A stretch of 64,000 bases of DNA from Debaryomyces hansenii CBS767 (lineage: Eukaryota; Ascomycota; Pichiomycetes; Serinales; Debaryomycetaceae), in assembly GCF_000006445.2 (NCBI RefSeq), contig NC_006049.2, forward strand, positions 744,001-808,000, written 5' to 3'. How positions within the stretch are numbered: position 1 is the first letter of the stretch; every line of letters starts with the position of its first letter. Position numbers and translations under genes: made by a program. The notes beneath the pieces are model-generated. The model searched no databases, was not told the DNA's origin, and saw only the letters and a list, made by a program, of their open reading frames with translations. This document shows positions 31,701-40,585 of this stretch, one piece after another.

Positions 31701-31929
31701 TGTTTTCTTACATAAGGGTATTGGATACGAATGGGGTATTGCTATTGGCTTTAGTTTATTCTTCTTACTTTCTTCAGAAACCTGGAAGTGGATGAAGAGA
31801 ATCTACAAGCGTAAACAGGCCAAGAAAGTCGTAAACCCTGAATATGATTTGGAAAGAAATGATCCATTTGAAAAGTACGCATCATTTTCAAGGTCTAATA
31901 CTTTTGATAAGAATACCGTTCTTGTCTAA
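28708..31929 (+). CDS. ENA1: P-type Na+/K+/Li+-exporting ATPase (type IID)
   Basis: This 1073-residue plasma-membrane pump uses ATP to extrude Na+ (and K+ or Li+), especially at alkaline pH. It starts with a cytosolic N-terminus and a first helix pair (FNAMILVLIISMVIALAI). The actuator TGES motif is in LLTGESLPT. The phosphorylated Asp is residue 384 in ICSDKTGTLTQGKM. The hinge sequence is MTGDGVNDSPSLKKADVG. Further membrane helices run to residue about 1035. Length matches yeast Ena proteins (1091). The in-frame CTG at 29788-29790 sits where yeast Ena has Ser, supporting CUG-Ser decoding. Yeasts often have more than one ENA gene, so the paralogue number is uncertain. The promoter is described separately. 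Confidence 0.95.
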   Translation: MSYSSASSELEKKNDQMKDGFQPYRMSIEEVTAYFDTDIENGLTSSQAKTVYDIKGGNNLGDDDKISYSKIFAHQMFNAMILVLIISMVIALAIRDWITGGVIGFVVFINILVGFVQELKAEKTMGSLRSLSSPTAFVLRNGDDVTIPADEVVPGDIVHIKVGDTVPADLRLIDTMNLESDEALLTGESLPTVKDHNEIYPDRSVPIPVGDRLNMAFSSSVVSKGRGVGIAVATGLDTEIGTIAQSLRGNDGLIRKVDKSNDRKPKKREYSFAFFGTCKDICLNILGVNVGTPLQRKLSLLAIFLFCVAVIFAIVVMGSQRMIVNREVAIYAICVALSMIPSALIVVLTITMAVGAQVMVLKNVIVRKLDSLEALGGINDICSDKTGTLTQGKMIAKRVWIPNVGTYSVDNLNEPYNPTVGDMSFTKYSPRYAKDADEEINFLPNLPDQPKNFENWLYTATLANIATINQAKDEDSGELVWKAHGDATEIAIQVFTTRLDYARVSLQGNYEHISEYPFDSTIKRMSAVYKSKENGETRVYTKGAVERILGICTHWLGHSDNYEEDYDANYDNSKPIEMTDDDRALIEDNMNALSSQGLRVLAFATRNATDSKDDLSDREQVEKDLTFQGLIGIYDPPRIETADSVKKCHKAGINVHMLTGDHPGTAKAIAQEVGILPHNLYHYSDEVVKSMCMTATQFDGLTDEEIDNLPVLPLVIARCAPQTKVRMIDALHRRKKFVAMTGDGVNDSPSLKKADVGIAMGLNGSDVAKDASDIVLTDDNFASILNAIEEGRRMSTNIQKFVLQLLAENVAQAIYLMVGLVFIDDSGFSVFPLSPIEVLWVLVITSCFPAMGLGQEKASDDILEKPPNSTIFTWEVIIDMLAYGLFMAISCMCCFVIIVYGVGDGYLGIDCNASDTHCDLVFRARSGSFATMTWCALIMAWECVHQENSLFYMRRDTDNPWWKQTAIDLWGNQFLFWSVIVGFVTVFPVVYIPVINNDVFLHKGIGYEWGIAIGFSLFFLLSSETWKWMKRIYKRKQAKKVVNPEYDLERNDPFEKYASFSRSNTFDKNTVLV

Positions 31930-32030
31930 ATTTGGGATGTTATTTAATTCTCACATATTAATAATTTCATTTTACATACTCATTATAATACATTTCTTAA
32001 TATACTTTTGCTATGTAGAAATAATATAAA

Positions 32031-32711
32031 TTACCTCAATAATTGTTCTTTTACCTCTAGTTGTGCCCCCAAATGATCAGTGTTGCCAAATATTTGAATG
32101 ATACCTCTGCCATCTTGTTTGTTAATATCTATTACTGAAACTGACGTATTAAATGGAACTTTTAAGTCCTCAGGTTTCAAGGACAGACTCAAGTTATATT
32201 TCTTGATGTCGTAAAGATAGTTAATGAACGCAGTTATGACTCCTCCATGGGTACAAATTCCATAATTTGAATACTTTTTGGTTTCACTGAGCTTTACAAT
32301 GCGGTCCCACTCACTGTCGACCCTTACTAAGAAATCTTCTTTAGACTCACCCATATTTCTAAAATTTTCGCCATATTTTGCAAGCGCATCTTTAAGATAC
32401 ATTCCTTGAACAGCTCCCATTTCTCTTTCTCTTAAATTCTGAGTATACCTGACTTCTATATTCTGATGATGTTCAAGAATTTCCTTACTTGTATTTTGGC
32501 ATCTTATTAAATCGGAAGTAGAAAATCCATCAAACTGCATGTCTTTTAGAGCCTCTCCAACTAATTGCGATTGATTGTGGCCTGTTTTATTCATATCTAT
32601 ATCTAGATGACCCTGTAAGATCTTTTGTACATTATGCTCGGTTTGACCATGTCTTATTATGAAAATCCGGAGTATATTAGGGTCTGTGTTTATTTTAATT
32701 TCTATTGTCAT
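32031..32711 (-). CDS. Histidine phosphatase (phosphoglycerate-mutase-like)
   Basis: This 226-residue protein has the histidine-phosphatase signature FIIRHGQTEHN near residues 17-27, whose His forms the phospho-enzyme. The second half holds the partner His in YGICTHGGVITAFIN. A proton-donor Glu is likely in LREREMGAVQG. The layout matches cofactor-independent broad-specificity phosphatases such as S. cerevisiae YOR283W, and not glycolytic mutase, whose N-terminus and insertions differ. The natural substrate is unknown. It converges on the ENA gene with about 100 bp between stop codons, and is tandem to ECM31. Confidence 0.82.
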   Translation of the reverse strand: MTIEIKINTDPNILRIFIIRHGQTEHNVQKILQGHLDIDMNKTGHNQSQLVGEALKDMQFDGFSTSDLIRCQNTSKEILEHHQNIEVRYTQNLREREMGAVQGMYLKDALAKYGENFRNMGESKEDFLVRVDSEWDRIVKLSETKKYSNYGICTHGGVITAFINYLYDIKKYNLSLSLKPEDLKVPFNTSVSVIDINKQDGRGIIQIFGNTDHLGAQLEVKEQLLR

Positions 32712-32818
32712 ATTCTATCGTCTATTATGTGTATGTACTGAAAAATATCAAATTATAAATTTTATTTATCGAGATAAATTTCTCGTCTATAAAGGAACGA
32801 CTTTATATAATAAATGTA

Positions 32819-33781
32819 TTAGTTAGCCTTTTTCATTGCTTCGGCCTGCATCTTGAAATCGTGGAATACCTCTTTCTTTATTTTAAAGCCGTGGTCGTCT
32901 GCAAGAGGAAACTTTCCATGCTGTAAATCCCTCTTGTAAGCATGTAGCGAATGTATAGCACTAGAGAAGAAGTCATTGTATTGCTTGACGAATTTAGGTT
33001 TCATTGAGTCTTTTGGATCTCCCATTCCAAGCAAATCGGACATAACTAAAACTTGGCCCGAACAACCCGGACCGGCACCAATTCCAATCGTTGGTATTGA
33101 TATATTCTTAGTAATATACTCAGATAATTTGTTAGGTATACATTCTAGAAGAAGTGAAAAGGCCCCAGCTTCTTGTAAGTCCAAACAGTCTCTATAGATC
33201 TCGAGAGCTCTCTCCGTATTATTTCCTTGAACTTTGAAACCACCCAATGCATTATGGCGTTGTGGTGTCAAACCAACATGGGCCATTACGGGAATACCTA
33301 TCGAGGACAATTTCTTGACAGTAGGCACTATATCACTTCCACCTTCAATCTTTACACCTTGAACTTTTCCATACTTCACTAATTTTATAGCCGAAGAAAC
33401 TGCCTGTTCAACTGATATTTCAGTAGATCCAAATGGTATATCTGCCACCATGAAGGACAGCTTATTACCTCTGAGAACAGCTTTTGTATGGTATAAGAAC
33501 TCGTCGAATGAAATTTCTGTAGTATCTTCATAACCTAACGCAACCATAGCTAATGAATCTCCAACTAAATTGATATCTACATCAGCACTTTCTGCATACT
33601 TACCTGTTATGAAATCGTACGCAGTCACCACTGATATAGGAGTCTTGGTCTCGTAGAGTCGTTGTATATCTAGTAATGTCTTCCGTTTAACATCAGTCTG
33701 ATACGATGACCTGATTATAGACTTGGTACTGAAGTATCTTAAACGAGGGATACTCCTTATTTGACTTCTAAATAGAACCAT
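32819..33781 (-). CDS. ECM31: Ketopantoate hydroxymethyltransferase (PanB)
   Basis: The enzyme adds a hydroxymethyl group from methylene-tetrahydrofolate to ketoisovalerate, the first committed step to pantothenate and coenzyme A. The 320-residue protein has a basic, Ser-rich N-terminal 30 residues (FRSQIRSIPRLRYFSTKSI) that look like a mitochondrial presequence. The PanB barrel follows: SVVTAYDFITGKYAESADVD, NLVGDSLAMVALGY, VKIEGG, VMAHVGLTPQ and SIPTIGIGAGPGCSGQVLVM with the metal and substrate residues of the family. Length is close to yeast Ecm31 (312). It is divergent from GLO1 across 172 bp. Coenzyme A biosynthesis links it to the HAL3-family gene at 45 kb. Confidence 0.95.
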   Translation of the reverse strand: MVLFRSQIRSIPRLRYFSTKSIIRSSYQTDVKRKTLLDIQRLYETKTPISVVTAYDFITGKYAESADVDINLVGDSLAMVALGYEDTTEISFDEFLYHTKAVLRGNKLSFMVADIPFGSTEISVEQAVSSAIKLVKYGKVQGVKIEGGSDIVPTVKKLSSIGIPVMAHVGLTPQRHNALGGFKVQGNNTERALEIYRDCLDLQEAGAFSLLLECIPNKLSEYITKNISIPTIGIGAGPGCSGQVLVMSDLLGMGDPKDSMKPKFVKQYNDFFSSAIHSLHAYKRDLQHGKFPLADDHGFKIKKEVFHDFKMQAEAMKKAN

Positions 33782-33953
33782 TACTGAATTTGTACTGATC
33801 CTACTTACCTATTCAATGGATTCTTTTCGGGTGCATTTTTATGGAGCAATTTTTTGATGCACTTTTTGGAGCTAAATATTTAAACGAGTTTTAAACGATT
33901 GCACTAAATATATTTTATTCTTTAGTAACACAACAAAATAACACACATTGACA

Positions 33954-34925
33954 ATGCCTTCATTCAACAAATCGTTTGTGATGAACCACACATGTCTTCG
34001 TATCAAAGATCCAAAGGTTTCAATTCCATTTTATACCGAAAACCTAGGTATGAAATTGATTGCCACCTTACCTTTCCCAGATAGCAAATTCACATTGTAC
34101 ATGTTGGCATATGACAATGGAGACAATAACAATGATGTAAGTTGGTCTGCGAGAGAAGGCGTACTCGAATTGTGCCATAATCATGGAGTTGAAAACGATG
34201 AATCCTACACATTGAATAACGGTAACGGCGAGAAATTCAGAGGATTCGGGCATATCTGCGTTTCTGTTGATAATATTGAAGCTGCTGAAGCTCAGTTTTT
34301 AAGCAAGGGGGTTAAATTCCAGAAAAAATTAAGCGATGGTAGACAAAAAAACATCGCTTTTGCCTTGGATCCAAACGGATACTGGATTGAATTAATCGAA
34401 CATGGCCAGGGTAAAGCTTCCGATAAGACCGATTCTACTCATTACAAACTCAATCACACAATGATTAGGGTTAAGGATCCTAAGAAATCTTTAGATTTCT
34501 ACCGTAATGTTTTGGGAATGAAATTGTTTTCGACTAGCGTTCATGAAGGTGCAAAGTTCACCCTTTACTTTTTAGGTTACGAACATGATGCATCTTTCAA
34601 AGAAGACACTCTCTCAAGAGATGAACAATCCAAGAAACAAGGCTTGATCGAATTGACCCATAATTGGGGTACTGAATCGGATAACGACTTCGAAGGCTAC
34701 CACAACGGTAACTCTACTGAGAATGGTGCTATCCAAGGCTACGGACACACCTGTGTTTCCTGTAGCGACCCTGGAAAGTTTTGTAAAGAGATTAATGAGG
34801 AGTTTGGTGAAGCTAATATAGATTGGGCTGTTCAATGGGGTAAAGGAGGAATAAAGCAACTTGCTTTCATTAGAGATCCTGATGGATACTCCATTGAAAT
34901 TATAAACTCCGTATTTAAGCAATAA
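33954..34925 (+). CDS. GLO1: Glyoxalase I, two-domain monomeric form
   Basis: The enzyme isomerises the hemithioacetal of methylglyoxal and glutathione to S-lactoylglutathione. The 323-residue protein contains two tandem glyoxalase domains. One starts FVMNHTCLRIKDPKVSIPFY, and the second starts KLNHTMIRVKDPKKSLDFY near residue 162. Each has the metal-ligand pattern (GHICVSVDN and GHTCVSCSDP, plus GYWIELIEH and GYSIEIIN). This duplicated form is the fungal type, and yeast Glo1 has 326 residues. The ATG at 33954 is chosen; the open frame also includes a TTG two codons upstream, which is unlikely as a start. A Yap1-like TTAGTAA lies 26 bp upstream, probably too close to be a promoter site. Confidence 0.95.
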   Translation: MPSFNKSFVMNHTCLRIKDPKVSIPFYTENLGMKLIATLPFPDSKFTLYMLAYDNGDNNNDVSWSAREGVLELCHNHGVENDESYTLNNGNGEKFRGFGHICVSVDNIEAAEAQFLSKGVKFQKKLSDGRQKNIAFALDPNGYWIELIEHGQGKASDKTDSTHYKLNHTMIRVKDPKKSLDFYRNVLGMKLFSTSVHEGAKFTLYFLGYEHDASFKEDTLSRDEQSKKQGLIELTHNWGTESDNDFEGYHNGNSTENGAIQGYGHTCVSCSDPGKFCKEINEEFGEANIDWAVQWGKGGIKQLAFIRDPDGYSIEIINSVFKQ

Positions 34926-35042
34926 CAATGCTTAAATCAGAGTATTTCTACGAATATTCTAACCAGTTATCATCTATAGGACCTATATAGAATATTAAAC
35001 AAACATTCATATCTGGCCGTATGTAATAGAGCAATAGCTGTG

Positions 35043-35055
35043 TCACATGATGTGA
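35043..35055. repeat. 13-bp palindrome upstream of the glutaredoxin gene
   Basis: TCACAT, a central G, and ATGTGA form a perfect dyad, 82-94 bp before the ATG at 35137. It may be a site for a dimeric transcription factor. Confidence 0.6.
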
Positions 35056-35136
35056 TCGGTTCGGGTCCATAGCAAGTTCCACAGACTGGTCCTAATTAAA
35101 TCGTGGATTATAAATACAACATATCATTCCTAATAT

Positions 35137-35578
35137 ATGATTTCTAGTGTATTTAGACGTTATATAACTACAACAAGAATGGTCTCTCAACATACTACCG
35201 ACAAGGTTCAACAATTGATTAAAACTAAGCCAGTTTTCATCGCTTCAAAGGTATGTACTTCGGATGAATGAAAAACGCCACCGGTCGATAGATAAAATCA
35301 TACGGGAACTGAACATAGATTACTAACATTAAAAGTCCTACTGTCCATACTGTGCTAAGACTAAGAATACCATTTCGTCCATCACTAAGGATGCTTACAT
35401 CATTGAATTAGATGAAGTGGAAGATGGTAGTGAAATTCAAGAAGCTTTATACGAATTAACTGGACAAAAGACCGTTCCAAATGTTTTCATTGGAGGTGAA
35501 CACATTGGTGGTAACTCTGATGTTCAAGAATTGAGTTCCGGTGATAAATTGGAAAGCAAGATCAAGGCTGTCTTATAA
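35137..35578 (+). CDS. GRX2: Dithiol glutaredoxin, GRX1/GRX2 type (one intron, two possible starts)
   Basis: The protein reduces disulfides and glutathione mixed disulfides using glutathione. Exon 1 is 35137-35250 and exon 2 is 35336-35578. The 85-bp intron (35251-35335) has donor GTATGT and branch point TACTAAC at 35321-35327. Exon 2 opens with SYCPYCAKTK, giving the CPYC active site, and continues with ELDEVEDGSEIQ, KTVPNVFIGGEHIGGNSD. From the ATG at 35137 the product has 118 residues and begins MISSVFRRYITTTR, an Arg-rich, acid-free presequence. The in-frame ATG at 35179 gives a 104-residue cytosolic form beginning MVSQHTTDKVQQ. S. cerevisiae GRX2 makes mitochondrial and cytosolic forms in just this way, so dual targeting is likely. 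Confidence 0.9.
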
Positions 35579-36011
35579 ATGCTATGAAATACTAAGATTT
35601 ATTTAGACTTTTTTTAAATATATATATATGATTTCGGCTACTATTATACGTCAGTGTCTGATTACCGTTCATGTTATGATTATTAGTACAATCTAGTAAT
35701 TAAGCCTATAACTATGTAGTTTATTTCGAAAATTTAAAACTATGCTCCCACAGTAACCCTTGCTTATGAGGACCGGATATCACCAAGTATTTGCTTGAGT
35801 AATAACTCCTGTCAGTTATAGAGAGCTTATCATGATCTTACTATCAATTTTGTCAGTTTTAGGCATTATATCCACCTATTTGTACCTATTGCCATCATAT
35901 ACAAAATCTAACGTGCGCGAACCCATATTGCAGTGATTGAAAAATTTCGGTAAAGATTTTAGAGTAGGATAAAGTGAATTTACTGATACTAGGTACTCAA
36001 TATAGGTCAAA
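35579..36011. other. Glutaredoxin-GCN20 intergenic region
   Basis: A 433-bp gap holding the 3' flank of the glutaredoxin gene and the GCN20 promoter. I see an AT-rich run at 35619-35630 and no gene, tRNA, exact Gcn4 site or strong repeat. Confidence 0.5.
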
Positions 36012-38270
36012 ATGTCTAATATCGGCTTACAAATTCGTCAGTCAGTCCCTTCTATCGATCCTGTTGTGGCAGATTACGCAGTGGGTTATATCCAGCATGT
36101 TTCACAATCGACTGAAGATAGTGTTTCTGCTCAGCAGGTTGATATTGACAATGAAATGGAATTTATAAAAGAATTGTTGATTAATGCTGGTGGTTCAGAT
36201 GACAAAGTTTCACAGTTGGCTAAGACTGTATCTGAACAATTAACTACAAAATTGAAGGAAAATATGGCAAAGTTAGAAGTTACTGGTGATACTTCTAGAA
36301 GATTGTTGGACGTTAACTTGTTACGTCAAAATAATTCAAAGAGAGATATTAACTCTTCATTAGCATTATTAAATGCAAGTAATGACATTGAGCATACTGG
36401 TAGAAAGATGGAGACTAGAGTGGATAAGAAAAAGTTGGAAAAACAGGAAAGGAAGATTGCCAAAAAGGTGGCCAAGAGAAATAACAAATTTGTCCAATAT
36501 GAAGCTTCTAAGTTAATTAACGAAAAGAACGATGAAGATTATGATTCCTTTTTCCTTGAAATTAATCCTCTTGATTTCGGTTCGAGTGCAGGGAAATCAA
36601 AAGATATTAAGCTTGATAACTTCGATTTATATGTTGGTGATGGTCAAAGAATCTTGAGTGAGTCTTCATTGACTTTGGCTTACGGTAGGAGATATGGTTT
36701 GGTTGGTCAAAATGGTATCGGTAAATCTACATTATTGAAAGCATTATCAAGAAGAGAATTAAACGTTCCGAAGCACATTACCATCTTACATGTGGAACAA
36801 GAAATTAGAGGTGATGATACTTCGGCATTACAGAGTGTTTTAGATGCTGATGTTTGGCGTAAGAGTTTGTTACAAGAGGAAGCGAAAATTTCCGAAAGAA
36901 TTAGTGAAATTGAAAAGTTAAGAACCAAATTCGATGAAGAATCAAATGAAGTTATAAAATTAGACAATGAAAGAGAAGATTTGGATAGGCACTTGCAGGA
37001 CGTTAATGAAAAATTATATGAAATGGAATCCGATAAAGCTGAAAGTAGAGCTGCGGCGATTTTATATGGTCTTGGTTTTACTAAAGAAACGCAACATTTG
37101 GCAACGAAGTTATTCTCTGGTGGTTGGAGAATGAGATTGTCATTAGCAAGAGCCTTATTCTGTGAGCCTGATTTATTGTTATTAGATGAACCCTCTAATA
37201 TGTTGGATGTTCCATCTATTACTTACTTGGCGAAATATTTACAGAACTATAAATCAACAGTGTTGGTAGTTTCGCATGACAGAGCATTCTTAAATGAAGT
37301 GGCTACCGATATCATTCATCAACATTCAGAAAGGTTAGATTATTATAGAGGATCCAATTTCGATTCTTTCTACGCATCGAAAGAAGAAAGAATTAAGAAC
37401 CAACGTCGTGAATATGAAAATCAAATGGCATACCGTCAACACTTGCAAGCATTTATTGATAAATTCAGATATAATGCGGCTAAGTCTTCTGAAGCACAAT
37501 CACGTATTAAGAAGTTGGAGAAATTACCAATCTTAGAGGCTCCAGAAGATGATAAGGTAGTGACATTCAAATTCCCAGATCCAGATAATATATCACCTCC
37601 TATTTTGAGAATGGAAGATGTTACGTTTGGATATAATCCTTCTAAGATTTTGTTGAAGAACGTTGATTTAGATGTGCAAATGGACTCTCGTATTGCGTTC
37701 TGTGGTGGTAACGGTACTGGTAAGACTACGTTATTGAAGTTATTAATGGAAAATTTGACTCCAACAAGTGGGTTCGTTTCAAGGAATGGAAGATTGAGAA
37801 TTGGTTATTTTGCTCAACATCATGTTGATGCGATGGATTTGACTCTTTCAGCTGTCCTGTGGATGTCGCAGACTTTCCCTGGTAAATCAGATGAAGAATA
37901 CAGACGTCACTTGGGTTCGTTTGGTATTACTGGTTCATTAGGTTTACAAAAAATGGAATTGTTGTCTGGGGGTCAGAAGTCCAGAGTTGCATTTGCAGCT
38001 TTATGTTTAAACCAACCTCATATCTTAATTTTGGATGAACCTTCTAATCACTTGGATACTCAAGGTTTAGATGCCTTAGCTGATGCGTTGCTTCAATTCA
38101 AGGGTGGTGTCTTAATGGTTTCGCACGATGTCTCTATCATTGATAGAGTGTGTAATGAAATCTGGGTCAGTGAAGACCAAACAGTAAAGAGATTCCCTGG
38201 TAATATTAATGATTACAAGAAACACATTTTGGCTTCTGCTGATGCAGCTGGTGTTGTTAGTAAGCATTGA
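36012..38270 (+). CDS. GCN20: ABCF ATPase, activator of the Gcn2 kinase
   Basis: Gcn20, with Gcn1, works on ribosomes to activate Gcn2 during amino-acid starvation. The 752-residue protein equals the S. cerevisiae length. Its N-terminal 190 residues match the Gcn1-binding region (QLTTKLKENMAKLEVTGDTS, HTGRKMETRVDKKKL). Two ABC cassettes follow. Walker A motifs are GQNGIGKST and GGNGTGKTT, signatures are FSGGWRMR and LSGGQKSR, and Walker B motifs are LLLLDEPSNMLD and ILILDEPSNHLD. The linker between them is NPYRYNAAKS-like (DKFRYNAAKSSEAQSRIKKLEK). No transmembrane part is present, as expected for ABCF. Start is the first ATG. Confidence 0.96.
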   Translation: MSNIGLQIRQSVPSIDPVVADYAVGYIQHVSQSTEDSVSAQQVDIDNEMEFIKELLINAGGSDDKVSQLAKTVSEQLTTKLKENMAKLEVTGDTSRRLLDVNLLRQNNSKRDINSSLALLNASNDIEHTGRKMETRVDKKKLEKQERKIAKKVAKRNNKFVQYEASKLINEKNDEDYDSFFLEINPLDFGSSAGKSKDIKLDNFDLYVGDGQRILSESSLTLAYGRRYGLVGQNGIGKSTLLKALSRRELNVPKHITILHVEQEIRGDDTSALQSVLDADVWRKSLLQEEAKISERISEIEKLRTKFDEESNEVIKLDNEREDLDRHLQDVNEKLYEMESDKAESRAAAILYGLGFTKETQHLATKLFSGGWRMRLSLARALFCEPDLLLLDEPSNMLDVPSITYLAKYLQNYKSTVLVVSHDRAFLNEVATDIIHQHSERLDYYRGSNFDSFYASKEERIKNQRREYENQMAYRQHLQAFIDKFRYNAAKSSEAQSRIKKLEKLPILEAPEDDKVVTFKFPDPDNISPPILRMEDVTFGYNPSKILLKNVDLDVQMDSRIAFCGGNGTGKTTLLKLLMENLTPTSGFVSRNGRLRIGYFAQHHVDAMDLTLSAVLWMSQTFPGKSDEEYRRHLGSFGITGSLGLQKMELLSGGQKSRVAFAALCLNQPHILILDEPSNHLDTQGLDALADALLQFKGGVLMVSHDVSIIDRVCNEIWVSEDQTVKRFPGNINDYKKHILASADAAGVVSKH

Positions 38271-38337
38271 TCACAACTCATTCTATTGCATAGTACATAT
38301 ATATATATATATATTCATTATAATACCACTAATACCA

Positions 38338-39840
38338 ATGCAACTGTATTATAGATTTCGTTATCTCTCAATTGTACTGTCTCCTGCGTATTTTATCTTT
38401 AGTTGCACCAAAATCAAAAAGATTGCGATTGATGTACAATTACTACTATACAAGCATATAAACTGTCAACATATTATGGTAACTAGTCTATTTTCGTTCA
38501 AAGCGAAGGTTGGTATAGGTCTATTTTTGTCATATACCTCATTCGAGGTTTACATGCATCTAAGAACGAAACAGATTATATCGCAAAGGAAACAGGAATA
38601 TGAAAAGTTCAGTAATTCCTTGGATACAAATTCTATAGATAAAGATGTTGATTTTAGCAAATTCAAGTCGGCTACGGTTGCTGGTATGTTTGTTAATCCG
38701 TTTGATGAATATAGGCCTCAGACTGCATTTGAATTCCTACTTGTTCGAATCATGGAAGTGTTCGAAAGTCTTTATGGAAATCTGATTGAATTGCATAGGA
38801 AAGTAACCGAAGAAGGTGCTAGTGATGTCGAAGGAGTGTTGCAGTCATATAAACCTGATCTAGAATTAATCAGACAAAACTCTATATTATTTCAAGAATG
38901 CATAAGTAGAAATAATTTCAAGAACTTAACAAGTACATATAATGGATGGCTTAATGTTTTTCCCACAAAATCACTACCACCTTTAGGGCACCAAATGATA
39001 TTCACTTGGTTAGGACAATCCTGCTCATTAGTGCAAATTTCTGGTATAAACTTCTTAACAGACCCAATTTTAAGTAAGCATCTAATAGCTGAGTCTTTCG
39101 GCCCGAAGAGATTAATGGAATCTTCAATGTCTTTTGAAGATATCAAATACGCTACCAATAACAACATTAACTTTACATTGGTATCGCATGATCATCCAGA
39201 CCATTTAGAAATGAATGTTGTTAGGAAAATTGGCAATTCAACTACTTGGATCTTGCCATTGGGGTTAAAAAAGAAGTTTGCCAGAAATGGCATATATAAC
39301 GTTATTGAAATGGATTGGTGGGATTCCGTACCATTAAATCAGTACATAAGTAATGAAGCTAATTTGACAGATAATTATGAGGTTGTATGTGTCCCAGCTA
39401 TGCATTGGTCTGGGAGGTACATTTTTGACTCGAATACCACGTTATGGTGTTCATATATAATCAAACGTAACGGAGAAGCATTATTATATCATGCGGGTGA
39501 TACGGGTTATCTGAAGGAACTATTTAAAATTATCGGTGCAAAGTACTCTCCAATAAATTTGTCTTTATTGCCTATAGGACAATACTGTCCGTCATGGCAT
39601 CAGAAACCTAGACATATTTCGCCACAAGAGTCACTACAAATCTGTGAATGCGTCTCTTCAAAATTCATGATGGGAATCCATTGGGGGACTTTCAAGCTTA
39701 GTAGTGAACCTATCCTAGAGCCAAAGCATTTATTAGAACAATATGCTGCCATTATGGGGAAATCTGACAGCTATAGAGCACCACACTTAGGACTAACTTA
39801 CGTTTACGATTTAGAAAAAAAAAGCATTGAAGAACGCTGA
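38338..39840 (+). CDS. FMP30: NAPE-phospholipase-D-like metallo-beta-lactamase, mitochondrial
   Basis: Fmp30 is a mitochondrial inner-membrane relative of mammalian NAPE-PLD that affects cardiolipin levels and mitochondrial shape. The 500-residue protein has the metal-binding motif SHDHPDHLEM near residue 282. Further ligands lie in CVPAMHWSGRYIF, ALLYHAGDTGY and FMMGIHWGTFKL. The chosen ATG at 38338 follows the GCN20 stop by 67 bp and a (TA)n run. The open frame extends further upstream into GCN20 but that start is unlikely. A third Met at 38476 (MVTSLFSFKAKVG) begins a basic, hydrophobic segment that could be the true targeting sequence and would give 454 residues (yeast Fmp30 has 468). Confidence 0.88.
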   Translation: MQLYYRFRYLSIVLSPAYFIFSCTKIKKIAIDVQLLLYKHINCQHIMVTSLFSFKAKVGIGLFLSYTSFEVYMHLRTKQIISQRKQEYEKFSNSLDTNSIDKDVDFSKFKSATVAGMFVNPFDEYRPQTAFEFLLVRIMEVFESLYGNLIELHRKVTEEGASDVEGVLQSYKPDLELIRQNSILFQECISRNNFKNLTSTYNGWLNVFPTKSLPPLGHQMIFTWLGQSCSLVQISGINFLTDPILSKHLIAESFGPKRLMESSMSFEDIKYATNNNINFTLVSHDHPDHLEMNVVRKIGNSTTWILPLGLKKKFARNGIYNVIEMDWWDSVPLNQYISNEANLTDNYEVVCVPAMHWSGRYIFDSNTTLWCSYIIKRNGEALLYHAGDTGYLKELFKIIGAKYSPINLSLLPIGQYCPSWHQKPRHISPQESLQICECVSSKFMMGIHWGTFKLSSEPILEPKHLLEQYAAIMGKSDSYRAPHLGLTYVYDLEKKSIEER

Positions 39841-40019
39841 TATATATACAAATCCTTACATGATTTATCGGTATTTATTACCTATTATTATAACATACAA
39901 GAAAGCTAAAAACTGACATTCTTCTCGAATTGTATTTACATCTTTTTCAATTTTCACCTCTTTCAATTTTTCTCCGTACCAATGCAGTTTCCTATTATAC
40001 AGCCAGCTGACACCGGCAT

Positions 40020-40340
40020 CTATTCATTTCTGTAAATAGCTCTCAATTTAGCTTGTTGCGAGTGCATCATGGCTCTTTGGTATGCTTGGAAATCTGCGTC
40101 CGATCTGATCACAGATCCAATAGACATAAACAAACCAAATGTACCGACTGAACCCATGATATATTGACCTAATGTTCTCATCACACCATTTGGTCCAGCA
40201 CCATTTTGTAAGATAGAAAACCCTCCAAATAAGACACCAACACAGACTCCCACAGTGGAACCCATTATGGCACCCATTTTGAATTTTTCAAAGTTTGACG
40301 GTTGCTGAGCAGCATATTGATATTGTTGAACAGGTGGCAT
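40020..40340 (-). CDS. MGR2: TIM23 translocase subunit Mgr2 (ROMO1 family)
   Basis: Mgr2 seals the lateral gate of the TIM23 complex of the mitochondrial inner membrane and helps sort preproteins. The 106-residue protein has two membrane segments with glycine zippers: about 22-45 ([20 protein letters not shown]) and 55-80 ([20 protein letters not shown]). Both and the intervening basic loop are typical of the Mgr2/ROMO1 family. Length fits yeast Mgr2 (113). It is divergent from MIC19, another inner-membrane gene, across 245 bp. Confidence 0.93.
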   Translation of the reverse strand: MPPVQQYQYAAQQPSNFEKFKMGAIMGSTVGVCVGVLFGGFSILQNGAGPNGVMRTLGQYIMGSVGTFGLFMSIGSVIRSDADFQAYQRAMMHSQQAKLRAIYRNE

Positions 40341-40585
40341 TATTACGAGATATTATTCACGATGTATCCGTATCAATTTATAGGCGGAATTCTGATAACT
40401 TAAGTAATTAGTTTCGTAGTTCGACTACTCTTTCAATCAGGAGTAAGTAAATTTTTTATCAACACATTTTTGGTAAATCGTGCACGACCTTCCAGCCAAC
40501 TATGATCAGCGTAAAAACCATGGAATTATTATGGGTTGAACAGCAATTTAAGTAAAGCTTAACGTTAACAGCATAAATTATCATA

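Noticed and set aside
33922..33928. Yap1-type TTAGTAA before GLO1
   Set aside because: It lies 26 bp from the ATG and is probably inside the 5' untranslated region.
35051..35066. tRNA T-arm-like GGTTCGGGTCC
   Set aside because: No matching acceptor, D arm or anticodon arm could be folded around it.
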